Positions 1 to 9,583 of a stretch of 64,000 bases of DNA are shown piece by piece. Each line of letters opens with the position of its first letter. Within the stretch, counting starts at the first letter, position 1. The DNA is taken from NCBI GenBank assembly GCA_947632435.1, contig CANRPC010000010.1:1-64000 (forward strand). The letters are read 5' to 3'. Origin of the DNA: an uncultured Bacilli bacterium (GTDB lineage Bacteria > Bacillota_I > Bacilli_A > RFN20 > CAG-449). The position numbers and the translations under genes are program-made. Below the pieces are notes generated by a model. The model saw nothing but the letters and a program-made list of their open reading frames with translations. It was not told the origin of the DNA and searched no databases.

Positions 1-130
1 TCTTCTTTCATTTATATACGTAGTATATACTTCTTTATTTTTTCTCTTATTTTTATTACAAAACCTCCAAAGATCCGTTTGATCACAAAGATGAAGTAAT
101 ACAAATTAACATTTCTAAGAATTAAATAAT

Positions 131-163
131 GCCTCTAGCCAATCAAAGCTGGAGGCTATTTTT
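131..163 (+). terminator. Rho-independent terminator
   Basis: A 9-bp stem (GCCTCTAGC at 131-139 with GCTGGAGGC at 148-156, one G-U pair) is followed by a T-rich tract. It would terminate a transcript entering from upstream of the window. Confidence 0.7.
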
Positions 164-181
164 AACTAGGAAAAATAATAA

Positions 182-219
182 ACAAGTAGGGACAATGGGA
201 AGCAAACTACTTGTATTTT
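182..219 (+). other. Stem-loop with T-tract, possible second terminator
   Basis: ACAAGTAG (182-189) pairs perfectly with CTACTTGT (207-214) across a 17-nt loop, and ATTTTT follows. The large loop makes it a weaker terminator than the one at 131-163. It could also be an inverted repeat belonging to a mobile element. Confidence 0.35.
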
Positions 220-238
220 TCGATAAATTGGTGTAAAC

Positions 239-288
239 TGGTATTATAAGCGTACGGATTAAAGCAAAATTGGTATTATTTCAGTACG
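239..288. repeat. Pair of imperfect 18-bp direct repeats
   Basis: TGGTATTATAAGCGTACG at 239-256 and TGGTATTATTTCAGTACG at 271-288 match at 14 of 18 positions and are spaced 32 bp apart. Repeated binding motifs of this size occur at the ends of some insertion sequences, but nothing here proves that origin. Confidence 0.4.
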
Positions 289-383
289 CAAAAGACATTA
301 TTTGAAAATAGTTGTTAATTTTTTAACAATTTTATAGATTTTAAGAAAATAAAAAAGAGCATTGATTATAAAGAAAACGAAGA

Positions 384-2708
384 ATGATTGATTTAAATAT
401 TATAAACGATGATTGTGTCTTGATTTGCCCTAACGAATTAAAAAATGCTTTAATACAGAAAAAATCTCTTGATTTTCCGACCAAGAGAATTAAATTTATT
501 TCTAAAAGTGAAGTGCTAAATAACGGAAAATATAATTATGATTTTAAAGCTATTTTGTATTTAAAAGATAAATATCATTATAGTTTTGATAATGCTGAAG
601 AAATTTTAAATAATCTTTATGATGTAGATTTATCAAATAGCAAATTTAAAAAACTTAGTTTAATAATAGATGATTTAAAAGAACAAAATTTAATTAGTAA
701 AAATAATTATTTTAAATATTTATTTAATAATAAAAAATGCTTTATTTATGGCTATTCAAAAAATGATGAAGAATTAAAATATTTTTTAGCTAAATTAAAT
801 ATTAATTATCAGTATTTAGAGGATAAAATAGAACAAAATTTTTCTCATACAATTATTAATTATGAAACTTTAGAAGATGAAGTTCGTGGATTATTTATAA
901 AAATAATGACCTTAATTAAAAATGGAGTTAATTTGAATAATATTTATTTATATAAATTCCCAAGTGATTATAATTTTATTTTGAAAAAATACGCATATTA
1001 TCATAATATTCCTATCGAATTTGAAGATGATATTATTTTATATGATGCTCCTTTATTTAAAAAATATTTAACATATTTGAATGATTTAGATTTTAAAGAT
1101 GCTTTAGATAAACTTAAATTAGAGGTAAAAAAAGATCATTTTGGTGTTATTAATGCGATAGTGAATAATTTGAATCAATTTTTATATTTAAAATTGGAAA
1201 AAGAAAAAGCAATTAACGCATTAATATATTTATCAAAAAAAACACTTTTAAAAAAAATAAAATATGAAGAATCTATAAAAATATGTAGTTTTTCTTCATT
1301 TATAAAAGATGATGATTATGTATTTATGCTTGGATTTTCTTTAGGTGATTATCCAAATATTTATAAGGATATAGATTTTTTTACCGATAAAGAAAAAAGC
1401 ATTTTGCATTTAAATAGTTCAAAATTGAAAACCCAAATCAATTATGAACAACTTGAAAAATTTATTCTTACAACAAAAAATTTAAGAATATCGTTTAAAG
1501 AAAAATATAATAATACAAGATATTTTAAATCTCTTTTAAAAGATAAATTAAATTTAAAAGAAGAAAAATATATTGATGAAAAAAATCGTTATTCAAAAAA
1601 TTTATGTGAAATAGAAATTGCAAATTATATTGATGATTATTATAAATATGGTACCTTAAATAAGTTCATGAAAACTTTTGATGAAAAAAATTTAAACTAC
1701 AATTTATATGATCATCGATTTAAAGGTTTAAAACCATTTGAATTACCAATGATTAATCTTTCATATTCCCAAATAAATAATTACAATACTTGCCCTTTCA
1801 TGTATTTTGTTAAAAGATTTTTAAAATTAGATACTTCATCTGATACTTTTGAGCTTAATGTAGGAAATCTATTTCATAAAATTCTTGAAGATTCTTTGAC
1901 TAAAGAAATCTCTTTAAATGATTATGAAGAATTTATCAACGAAAAATTTAAAACTCCCAAGGATTTATTTTTCTTGTATCGATTATTGCCTCAAGTAGAA
2001 AAAGTGATTCAAAAAAATAAAAAATTTTTGCTTAACAGCGATTATCAAAAGCAAATATCTGAAAAAGTATTAAAAATCGACATAGATAATGATTTAAGTA
2101 TTAATGGTAAAATTGACAAAATTATGATTGATGAGAATAATAAAAGTCTAATCGTTGTTGATTATAAAACGGGTAATTTTGCTTTTAACATAAACAAAGT
2201 AAATTATGGAATAAATTTGCAACTTCCACTTTATTCACTCTTATTAAAAGATTCTTTTAAAAATTATCATATCTCAGGGATATATATACAAAATATTTTG
2301 GTTAATGAAGAAAAAAATGATGATTATAACTATTTGCTAAATGGTTTTAGTTTTGATGAAAAAAAACTTATTAATATTGATCGAAGTTTAGGCACATATT
2401 ACCATAATAAAAAATGTTGTTCAGAATTTTTAAGTGGTATTATTTTGAATAAAGATGGAACATTATCAAAATTAAGTCAACGAAAAATTTATGATGAAGA
2501 AAAATTTTCTAAACTTCTTTATTTGACTAAAGAACAAATAAAAAAAACAGCTTGGAATATTAAATCGTTAAAATTTGATATTAGACCAATAAAATTTAAC
2601 TCTGAAAATTTGCCATGTGAAAATTGCAATTGCCTAGACATTTGCTTTAAAAAGGCTGAAGATGTTTTTTACGTTGATTTAAAAGAGGAAAAAAAAGATG
2701 AGATTTGA
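384..2708 (+). CDS. addB: AddB-type helicase/nuclease subunit
   Basis: Subunit B of the AddAB double-strand-break resection complex, which acts on cytoplasmic DNA. The C-terminal half holds a RecB-type PD-(D/E)xK nuclease: D578 and the D593-Y-K595 triad after a hydrophobic strand. Four cysteines (C470, then C745-x2-C748-x5-C754) match the AddB iron-sulfur staple. The 774-aa length is well below the roughly 1,160 aa of the Bacillus protein. The N-terminal helicase-like part is shortened and shows no Walker A motif, so ATP-driven unwinding probably rests on AddA. It overlaps addA by 11 bp, which suggests translational coupling. The start ATG has only a weak purine-rich upstream region. Confidence 0.85.
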   Translation: MIDLNIINDDCVLICPNELKNALIQKKSLDFPTKRIKFISKSEVLNNGKYNYDFKAILYLKDKYHYSFDNAEEILNNLYDVDLSNSKFKKLSLIIDDLKEQNLISKNNYFKYLFNNKKCFIYGYSKNDEELKYFLAKLNINYQYLEDKIEQNFSHTIINYETLEDEVRGLFIKIMTLIKNGVNLNNIYLYKFPSDYNFILKKYAYYHNIPIEFEDDIILYDAPLFKKYLTYLNDLDFKDALDKLKLEVKKDHFGVINAIVNNLNQFLYLKLEKEKAINALIYLSKKTLLKKIKYEESIKICSFSSFIKDDDYVFMLGFSLGDYPNIYKDIDFFTDKEKSILHLNSSKLKTQINYEQLEKFILTTKNLRISFKEKYNNTRYFKSLLKDKLNLKEEKYIDEKNRYSKNLCEIEIANYIDDYYKYGTLNKFMKTFDEKNLNYNLYDHRFKGLKPFELPMINLSYSQINNYNTCPFMYFVKRFLKLDTSSDTFELNVGNLFHKILEDSLTKEISLNDYEEFINEKFKTPKDLFFLYRLLPQVEKVIQKNKKFLLNSDYQKQISEKVLKIDIDNDLSINGKIDKIMIDENNKSLIVVDYKTGNFAFNINKVNYGINLQLPLYSLLLKDSFKNYHISGIYIQNILVNEEKNDDYNYLLNGFSFDEKKLINIDRSLGTYYHNKKCCSEFLSGIILNKDGTLSKLSQRKIYDEEKFSKLLYLTKEQIKKTAWNIKSLKFDIRPIKFNSENLPCENCNCLDICFKKAEDVFYVDLKEEKKDEI

Positions 2709-5700
2709 AGATTATACTAAAGCTCAGCAAGAAGCCATTATCTCACATGGAAATAATATTTTAGTTTCTGCAGGGGCAGGAAGTGGTAAAACTCAAGTAT
2801 TGACGGAAAGAGTTGTTTATTTTATCAAAAATAAAAACTACCAGTTAGAAAATTTTCTCATTTTGACTTTTACTAATCTTGCGGCCAAAGAAATGAAAGA
2901 AAGAATTCGTAAAAATTTAAGTTTAGAAAATTTAAAAGATGCGGAAAATGTTGATTTTGCTGATATTTGTACTTTTGATTCTTTTTCTTTAGCGCTTGTA
3001 AAAAAATATCATCTTTTATTAAATTTATCAGAAAATTTAAATATTGTTGATTCCAATATTATCGCGGTTAAAAAGAAAACTATTATTAACGAAATTTTTA
3101 ATAGATTATATAAAGAAAAAGATAATGATTTTTTATCTTTAATTAATAAATATTGTTTTAAAAAAGATGATGATATTCAAAATTTAATATTTGAAATATA
3201 TGAAAAAGCATCAAAAGAATTAGATACTGAAAAATATTTAGAAAATTTTTTAGATAACTATTATAGCGATAAACATTTAGATTTTATTTGCGATTCTTTA
3301 GTAAAGCATATTATTCATCAAAAAAATATTTTATTAAAACTTAGTAATTGTTTACCAAATGAATATTATGACGAAAAAAGTCGTTTCACTTATCAAGAAC
3401 AAATTCAAAAAACATTTGAATCCTTCTTTTTTGCTAAAGATTATGATAATTTAATTGCTAATTTTCCTTTATCTATAAAAGAAATTAAAAAACCGAAAAA
3501 TATTTCTATTTTAGATGCTCAATATATCTTACTATTTGAAGATAGTTATAAATCTTTATTAAATTTGCTAAAAAAAATACCTCAAAATAAAGATGAATTA
3601 TTTATTTATTGTAAAAACAATCAACTTGAAGCCAAAAAATTAATTGAAATTACTTTAAATCTCCATGAATTAATTATGGCATATAAAAAAGAATATCAAG
3701 TTTTTGAATTTGATGATATTGCCAAATTTGCTCTTCAATTAGTGCAAAAAGATTCAGATATTCGTCAAGAACTAAAAGAAAAATATAAAATGATTATGAT
3801 TGATGAATATCAGGACACTAGTTTATTGCAAGATACTTTTGTTTCCTTGATTTCTAATAATAATGTTTATATGGTTGGTGATATTAAACAATCCATTTAT
3901 CGTTTTCGTAATGCTAGAAGCGATATATTTAAAGCTAAATATGATGAATATAAAAATCATAATGGTGGAAGAGCTATTGATTTAAACACAAATTTTCGTT
4001 CACGTCGTGAAGTTTTACAAGATATTAATTATATTTTTCAAAATATTATGCTTGATGAAATTGGAGGCGCAAATTACAAAAAAGATCACATGATAGAATA
4101 TGGAAACAAAACATATCTTCAAGCAATTAAAGATGAAATTAATTATCATGCTGATTTTTTGTTATATAATGATTTAAAAAGTAGTACAAATATAGAAATT
4201 GAAGCAAAATTAACCGCGAATGATATTATTAAAAAAATTAATAATCATTATCAAGTTATGGAAAAAGGAACATTAAGAGATTGTCGCTTTTCTGATTTTG
4301 TAATTTTAATGGATCGTGGAACTAATTTTGAAACAATTGCCAAAATATTTAGTGATTATAAAATACCTTTATTTGTTGAAAATGACGAAAATATAGCAAA
4401 AAATGATATTCTTTTTATTTTAGCTAATTTATTAAGAATAATAAAAGCTATATTTAATTTTGATTTTAATAACGATGAATTTAAAAAAGCTTTTGTATCT
4501 TTAGCCCGTTCCTTTATTTTTAATTATAGTGATGAAAAAATTTATCAAATTTGTCATAATGATTTATTTTTAGAAGATAAAATAATGCTTGATTTACAAA
4601 ATATTATCAAGGAAAATAAGCATCTTCCAATCGCTGATCTATTTATTTTAATAATATTTAAACTTGATATTTATCATCGCTTGATTACAATAGGTAATAT
4701 TAAGAAAAATGAAAGTTATTTAGATTCCATTATTAATATGTTTTTGAATATGTCAAAATTAGATTATAATATTGAAGAATTTATCTCATATATTGAAAAT
4801 GTTGAAAATTATGATTTAAAAATTACTTTATCAAGTGTTGCCACTTCCTTAGATAGCGTGCGAATAATGAATATTCATAAATCTAAAGGTTTAGAATTTA
4901 ATATTGTTTATTTTTTAGGTTTAGAAAAAAAATTTAATCGTCAAGAATTAAAAAATAGCTTTGGTTTATCGAAAAAATTTGGTCTTATTTTGAAAAAATT
5001 GGATTCAGATTATATTGATGTAATTAAATACCTTAATACTTTAGAGGAAGAAAAAGAAGATATATCTGAAAAAATACGTTTGTTTTATGTTATGTTAACT
5101 AGAACCAAAGAAAAAATGATTTTTCTTTATAATATAAATGGACTTAATAATTACAATAAAGATTATTATTTAAATATATTTAAAAATAATTTATCAGATG
5201 AAAATAAAACTCTAAAATTATTTAATTATTTTTTGTATGATTTAAAATTTAATGCGTATGATTTTGATTATGCTTTAAAAGAAAAAAATATTAAATTACC
5301 ATATAAAATAAAAGAAAAATTAGATTCTGAAATAGCAAAGCTACCATATGATAAAATCAGTTATGATGAAACTATAGAAGATAGATTTAAAAATGAAACA
5401 TCTTATAATCTTTCTTATCCTATTGAAGAAGAAGATTTATTAAAATGCAAATCCTTAAAAGATTTAATTTTTGACTTATATAAAAACAAAATGTTTAATA
5501 AAAGATTTCTTGATATTAATTTAGAAGCTCAAGAAAATTTGATTTTTAATCAAAAGATAAATTTTGAAAATTTAAATTTACAACAAATTAACATTAATGT
5601 AAAAGAACAAGAAGTTTTAAGAGCTAGTAAAGAGTTGAGCATTGATGCTAATCAAGAAAATTTAAATTTTGGTACTAAAATCCATTTAATGTTAGAAATT

Positions 5701-6051
5701 ATGGATTTAAAAAAGCCTGATTATAGTATTATAGAAAATGATTTTTATAAATTTGTAATTAAACGCTTTTTAAATTCCCCTATTATGAAAAACATACACA
5801 ATGGTACTATTTATAAAGAATATGAATTCTTTGATGAAATAAATAACTCTAATGGAATTATCGATTTAATGATAGTTTATAATGATTATATTGATATCAT
5901 TGATTATAAAACTAAAAATATTAATGATGAAGCTTATGATAAGCAATTAAGTATATACGAAAAATACATTTCTTTAACTTTTCATAAAAAAGTTAATACT
6001 TATTTATATTCTTTGTTAAATGGAGAATATCGAAAAGGAGATTTAAAATGA
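2698..6051 (+). CDS. addA: AddA ATP-dependent helicase/nuclease subunit
   Basis: A UvrD-superfamily 1 helicase with a C-terminal nuclease, 1,117 aa. Visible motifs are Walker A AGAGSGKT (residues 25-32), DEYQD (369-373), motif III GDIKQSIYRFR shortly after it, motif V with HKSKGLEF, and motif VI FYVMLTRTKEK. Near the end, D1056 and the D1069-Y-K1071 triad form the nuclease centre. With AddB it resects double-strand breaks for RecA loading. The start codon lies inside the end of addB and the stop overlaps the ung start as ATGA, so the three repair genes are one tightly coupled operon. Confidence 0.95.
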   Translation: MRFEDYTKAQQEAIISHGNNILVSAGAGSGKTQVLTERVVYFIKNKNYQLENFLILTFTNLAAKEMKERIRKNLSLENLKDAENVDFADICTFDSFSLALVKKYHLLLNLSENLNIVDSNIIAVKKKTIINEIFNRLYKEKDNDFLSLINKYCFKKDDDIQNLIFEIYEKASKELDTEKYLENFLDNYYSDKHLDFICDSLVKHIIHQKNILLKLSNCLPNEYYDEKSRFTYQEQIQKTFESFFFAKDYDNLIANFPLSIKEIKKPKNISILDAQYILLFEDSYKSLLNLLKKIPQNKDELFIYCKNNQLEAKKLIEITLNLHELIMAYKKEYQVFEFDDIAKFALQLVQKDSDIRQELKEKYKMIMIDEYQDTSLLQDTFVSLISNNNVYMVGDIKQSIYRFRNARSDIFKAKYDEYKNHNGGRAIDLNTNFRSRREVLQDINYIFQNIMLDEIGGANYKKDHMIEYGNKTYLQAIKDEINYHADFLLYNDLKSSTNIEIEAKLTANDIIKKINNHYQVMEKGTLRDCRFSDFVILMDRGTNFETIAKIFSDYKIPLFVENDENIAKNDILFILANLLRIIKAIFNFDFNNDEFKKAFVSLARSFIFNYSDEKIYQICHNDLFLEDKIMLDLQNIIKENKHLPIADLFILIIFKLDIYHRLITIGNIKKNESYLDSIINMFLNMSKLDYNIEEFISYIENVENYDLKITLSSVATSLDSVRIMNIHKSKGLEFNIVYFLGLEKKFNRQELKNSFGLSKKFGLILKKLDSDYIDVIKYLNTLEEEKEDISEKIRLFYVMLTRTKEKMIFLYNINGLNNYNKDYYLNIFKNNLSDENKTLKLFNYFLYDLKFNAYDFDYALKEKNIKLPYKIKEKLDSEIAKLPYDKISYDETIEDRFKNETSYNLSYPIEEEDLLKCKSLKDLIFDLYKNKMFNKRFLDINLEAQENLIFNQKINFENLNLQQININVKEQEVLRASKELSIDANQENLNFGTKIHLMLEIMDLKKPDYSIIENDFYKFVIKRFLNSPIMKNIHNGTIYKEYEFFDEINNSNGIIDLMIVYNDYIDIIDYKTKNINDEAYDKQLSIYEKYISLTFHKKVNTYLYSLLNGEYRKGDLK

Positions 6052-6701
6052 TTACTAGTTTTAAAGAATTTATTGATCAAGAAAGTAAAAAAGAATATTA
6101 CATTAATTTAAAAAAATTTGTTCAAGAAGAATATCAAAATTATCGTTGCTATCCACCATATAAAAATATTTTTCATGCGCTTAGTATAACTCCATTATCT
6201 AAAGTAAAAGTTGTAATTTTAGGACAAGATCCTTATCATGAAGAAAATCAAGCACATGGTTTAGCCTTCAGCGTTCTTTGTGATAAATTACCTCCATCAT
6301 TAATAAATATTTACAAAGAAATGTCAGATGATTTGAAACAAGAAGTTCATCAAAATGGTGATTTAACTTATTTAGCTTTGCAGGGAGTTTTACTTTTAAA
6401 TACTTCTTTAACTGTTAGAGAGCATCTTGCTAATTCTCATTCTAATAAAGGATGGGAAATTTTTACCGACAATTGTCTCAAACTTTTGAATGAACAAAAT
6501 AGACCAATTGTTTATATATTATGGGGAAGAAATGCTATATCCAAAAAAAGATTTCTTAATAATCCTATGCATTTAGTATTAACATCTAGTCATCCTTCTC
6601 CTCTTTCTGCTTATAATGGCTTTTTTGGGTCAAAACCTTTTTCAAAAACTAATAAATTTTTGAAAGAACATGGTGTAGAAGAAATTAAGTGGATTAAATA
6701 A
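6048..6701 (+). CDS. ung: Uracil-DNA glycosylase
   Basis: Family 1 uracil-DNA glycosylase of normal length (217 aa), which removes uracil from DNA at the start of base-excision repair. The water-activating loop GQDPYH is present with catalytic D61 and H64. The uracil-binding loop HPSPLSAYNGFFG begins at H182. A 4-bp ATGA overlap with addA and an upstream AAAGGAGA ribosome site support the start and show co-transcription with addAB. No regulatory site of its own is visible. Confidence 0.97.
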   Translation: MITSFKEFIDQESKKEYYINLKKFVQEEYQNYRCYPPYKNIFHALSITPLSKVKVVILGQDPYHEENQAHGLAFSVLCDKLPPSLINIYKEMSDDLKQEVHQNGDLTYLALQGVLLLNTSLTVREHLANSHSNKGWEIFTDNCLKLLNEQNRPIVYILWGRNAISKKRFLNNPMHLVLTSSHPSPLSAYNGFFGSKPFSKTNKFLKEHGVEEIKWIK

Positions 6702-6746
6702 AATATTGCAATTAAAAAAAATTTGATGCATTATTAATTTGTATTT

Positions 6747-6822
6747 GCCCCTGTAGTTCAATGGATAGAGCATTGGTCTTCGGAACCAAGTGTTGCACGT
6801 TCGAGTCGTGTCAGGGGTGCCA
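6747..6822 (+). tRNA. tRNA-Arg (anticodon UCG)
   Basis: A 76-nt cloverleaf. The acceptor stem GCCCCTG/CAGGGGT has one terminal G-U pair; G73 is followed by an encoded CCA. The D stem is GTTC/GAGC, the anticodon stem TTGGT/ACCAA with loop CTTCGGA, and the T stem GCACG/CGTGT. Positions 34-36 are UCG, which reads CGA and probably, by U34 wobble, other CGN codons. An A in the D loop agrees with bacterial tRNA-Arg identity. A possible promoter (TTGCAA at 6706-6711, N17, CATTAT at 6729-6734) lies just upstream. Confidence 0.93.
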
Positions 6823-6857
6823 AAAAAAAGCCTAAGAATTAAAAAGGGCTTTTTTTA
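6823..6857 (+). terminator. Rho-independent terminator of tRNA-Arg
   Basis: An A-run plus GCC (6823-6832) pairs with GGC plus a T-run (6847-6857), directly after the tRNA CCA end. Confidence 0.75.
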
Positions 6858-6878
6858 TTATTAAGTAAAGGAGATTAT

Positions 6879-7745
6879 ATGAAAGGTTTTTTAGTAGTTA
6901 ATAGCTTTATGAATAATAAAAAATTTCAAGAGCAATATTTATTATTACAAAATGCTGCAAAAAAATTTAACTTCGATTTAGAAATAAAAACAGGAATTTC
7001 TTTACTTTGTGACATTGAAAATAATTTTTCTAATATTAAAATTCCAGATTTTATTTTATTTTGGGATAAAGATATTTATTTAGCTAAGCGTTTAGAAGAA
7101 CTTAAAATTCCTTTTTTTAATTCTTCAAAGGCAATAGAAATTTGTGATAATAAAATCTTAACTTATTTATGTTTAAAAAACAAAGTAAAAATACCTAAGA
7201 CAATAATCGCCCCTAAAACATTTGAAGGAATTAATTATTCAGATTTATCTTTTCTTGATAAAGCAATTGAAATATTAAAATTACCATTTATTATTAAAGA
7301 AGCATATGGTTCTTTTGGTCAACAAGTTTATCTTGTAAATAATAAAGAAGAAGCTAAAAAAGTAATTTCAAAAATTGGATATAAAGATTTTTTAATGCAA
7401 GAATTTATTAAATCAAGTTATGGAAAAGACTTACGGATAAATGTTGTCGGGGGCAAAGTAATTTCTTCAATGCTTAGATATAATGAAAATGATTTTCGCT
7501 CGAACATTTCTAATGGAGGAAAATCTTTAAATTATCAAATAAATGAAAAGCAAAAAGAAATTGCTATTAAAACATGTGATATTATTGGATTAGATTATGC
7601 TGGTGTTGATATTTTATTTGGCGAAAATGATGAACCAATTGTCTGCGAAGTAAATTCCAATCCTCACTTTAAAAGCAGTTTTTTAGCAACAGGAATTGAT
7701 ATGAGTTTAAAAATTATGGAGTATATTAAAAATAAATTATGTTAG
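6879..7745 (+). CDS. RimK-like ATP-grasp ligase, copy 1
   Basis: 288 aa with the RimK/ATP-grasp layout: an N-terminal Rossmann-like domain, the ATP-binding segment around PFIIKEAYGSFGQQV (about residues 137-151), QEF before the second nucleotide-contact region, DLRINVVGGKV, FRSNISNGGK, and the metal-binding end with GVDIL and CEVNSNPHF. The family forms amide bonds by activating a carboxylate as an acyl phosphate, as in glutamate addition to ribosomal protein S6, F420 or tetrahydromethanopterin. The substrate here is unknown. A GGAG ribosome site sits 9 nt before the ATG. A 7-bp overlap with a paralog indicates joint expression. Confidence 0.8.
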   Translation: MKGFLVVNSFMNNKKFQEQYLLLQNAAKKFNFDLEIKTGISLLCDIENNFSNIKIPDFILFWDKDIYLAKRLEELKIPFFNSSKAIEICDNKILTYLCLKNKVKIPKTIIAPKTFEGINYSDLSFLDKAIEILKLPFIIKEAYGSFGQQVYLVNNKEEAKKVISKIGYKDFLMQEFIKSSYGKDLRINVVGGKVISSMLRYNENDFRSNISNGGKSLNYQINEKQKEIAIKTCDIIGLDYAGVDILFGENDEPIVCEVNSNPHFKSSFLATGIDMSLKIMEYIKNKLC

Positions 7746-8569
7746 GTTTTTTAATATATGAAGATTCAAGTGCAAAATATAATAAATTTTTTGTTGATGA
7801 ATTAATTAAAAATGCTAAAAATGAAGGGATTGATTTAATTTTAAAATGCGATATAGATTCCTTATTTAAATTAAAGGAAAATGAACTTCCAGATTTTGCA
7901 ATTATTAGAGTTATAAATCCTAAACTTAATGCCTTTTTTGAAACTCAAAATATTCCATGTTTTAATAATTATAAAACTTCGTTAATCGCTAATGATAAAT
8001 ATAAAACATATCAATTAGCAAAAAAATTGAATATAAAAGTTATGGATACATTATTATTTGATAATAAGTGTTTAAATGATGATTACCCTTTTATTTTAAA
8101 AAGTGTAGATGGTCATGGAGGAAAAGAAGTATTTTTTATAAATAATCAAGAAAATTTAAAAAATGCTTTATTAAAATTAAATCATAAAAAATGTATTAAA
8201 CAAAAAATTGCTTCATCATTAGGATTAGATATGCGCATTTATGTTTTAAATCAAAAAATTCTTGCAGCAATATTAAGAGAATCTAAAACAGATTTTCGAA
8301 GTAATTTTTCTTTAGGTGGAGAAGTAAAATTAGTTACTATAAATAAAGAACAAGAAGAAGTTGTCAAAAAAATTTGTCAAAATTTAGATCCTGCTTTTAT
8401 TGGAATTGATTTTATTAGGCATCATGGAAAATGGATACTTAATGAAATCGAGGATGTAGTTGGTTCAAGAATGCTTTACAAATGCACCAAAATTGATGTT
8501 GCTCTTATATATATAAAATATATAAAAAACAAATTACAATCTTTAAATATCGAAAAAAAAGGTAAATAA
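7739..8569 (+). CDS. RimK-like ATP-grasp ligase, copy 2
   Basis: 276 aa, a diverged paralog of the preceding gene with the same order of motifs: PFILKSVDGHGGKEVFF for ATP binding, DLRIYV-type strand (DMRIYVLNQKI), FRSNFSLGGEV, IGIDF, and the metal-binding LNEIEDVVGSRML. The final Asn-x-Asn of copy 1 (EVNSNP) is replaced by EIEDVVGS, so metal or substrate handling may differ. It starts inside the previous gene, with no separate ribosome site, and relies on translational coupling. Two ligases in tandem may add different residues to one acceptor or form a heteromer; this is inference. Confidence 0.75.
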   Translation: MLGFLIYEDSSAKYNKFFVDELIKNAKNEGIDLILKCDIDSLFKLKENELPDFAIIRVINPKLNAFFETQNIPCFNNYKTSLIANDKYKTYQLAKKLNIKVMDTLLFDNKCLNDDYPFILKSVDGHGGKEVFFINNQENLKNALLKLNHKKCIKQKIASSLGLDMRIYVLNQKILAAILRESKTDFRSNFSLGGEVKLVTINKEQEEVVKKICQNLDPAFIGIDFIRHHGKWILNEIEDVVGSRMLYKCTKIDVALIYIKYIKNKLQSLNIEKKGK

Positions 8570-8605
8570 TAATATTGATAATTAATAAAAGGAGAAATTA
8601 TAAAT

Positions 8606-9583
8606 ATGTGTACAGCCGTTTCCTATAAAACTAAAGATTTCTATTTTGGAAGAAATCTTGATTATGAATTTTCATATCATGAAGAAGTTGTAATTACACC
8701 AAGGAATTTTATTTTAAAATTTAAAAAGTTAAAAACTATAAAAGAGCATTTTGCTTTTTTAGGTATGGCATATGTTGTTGATAATTATCCTTTATATTAC
8801 GATGGATGTAATGAAAAAGGCTTAGCAATCGCAGGATTAAATTTTGTCGGTAATGCTTGTTATCATAATGTGAAAAAAGATAAGAAAAATATTGCTCAAT
8901 ATGAATTTATTCCTTTAATTTTAGCTACTTGTTCCTCGGTTAAAGAGGCTATAAATCTCATTAAAGAATTAAATATTTTAAAAACACCATTTTCTAAATC
9001 TTTACCAGTAGCAAAACTTCATTATTTAATTAGTGATAAACATCAATCTATAACCGTTGAACCAAGAGAGGATGGTATTAAAATTTATGATAATCCTGTC
9101 GGGGTATTAACGAATAACCCACCTTTTGATGTGCAATTATTCGCATTAAATAATTATTTAAATGTTTCAAATGAAGATCCATTAAAAAATAAATTTTTAA
9201 AAACTTATGATATAAACATTTATAGTCGTGGTATGGGAGGCATTGGTTTACCTGGAGATTTATCTTCGCAATCTCGTTTTGTCAAAGCAAGTTTTGTGAA
9301 AATGAATGCCATTTCAAAGGATGATGAAATTTCATCTGTTAATCAATTTTTTCACATATTGCATTCTGTTGAGCAACAAAGAGGCGTTACTAAATTAGAA
9401 GAAAATAAATATGAAATAACTATTTATTCATCATGTATGAATCCTAAAAAAGGTTTATATTATTATACCACTTATAACAATCATCAAATCAATGTTATAA
9501 ATATGTTTAAAACTGATTTAAATTCAGATACATTATTTATTTATCCTTTAAATGACCAAGAAAAAATTAATTTTCAAAATTAA
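8606..9583 (+). CDS. cbh: Choloylglycine hydrolase family enzyme, copy 1
   Basis: An Ntn-hydrolase of the bile-salt hydrolase/penicillin V acylase family, 325 aa, acting on linear C-N amide bonds. The catalytic set is present: Cys2 exposed after Met removal, R16 and D19 in FGRNLDYE, Asn in AGLNFVGN, Asn in VLTNNPPF, and Arg in SSQSRFVKASF. There is no signal peptide, as usual for Gram-positive members. An AAGGAG ribosome site precedes the ATG. Bile-salt cleavage is plausible for a gut organism, but substrate cannot be read from the sequence. The gene abuts the polymerase gene with a 1-bp overlap, so it probably belongs to the ligase-hydrolase-polymerase transcription unit. Confidence 0.85.
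   Translation: MCTAVSYKTKDFYFGRNLDYEFSYHEEVVITPRNFILKFKKLKTIKEHFAFLGMAYVVDNYPLYYDGCNEKGLAIAGLNFVGNACYHNVKKDKKNIAQYEFIPLILATCSSVKEAINLIKELNILKTPFSKSLPVAKLHYLISDKHQSITVEPREDGIKIYDNPVGVLTNNPPFDVQLFALNNYLNVSNEDPLKNKFLKTYDINIYSRGMGGIGLPGDLSSQSRFVKASFVKMNAISKDDEISSVNQFFHILHSVEQQRGVTKLEENKYEITIYSSCMNPKKGLYYYTTYNNHQINVINMFKTDLNSDTLFIYPLNDQEKINFQN

Larger units (their letters stand above)
1..383. other. Intergenic leader region with hairpins and repeats
   Basis: No convincing gene is visible. The stretch holds an inverted repeat at 13-29 (TATATAC, 3 nt, GTATATA), a terminator at 131-163, a second stem-loop at 182-219, and two imperfect 18-bp direct repeats at 239-256 and 271-288. A short open frame ending at 97-99 has no start or homology that I can recognise. 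The mixture of hairpins and repeats suggests the end of an upstream transcription unit or the scar of a mobile element, but no transposase lies in the window. Confidence 0.4.
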
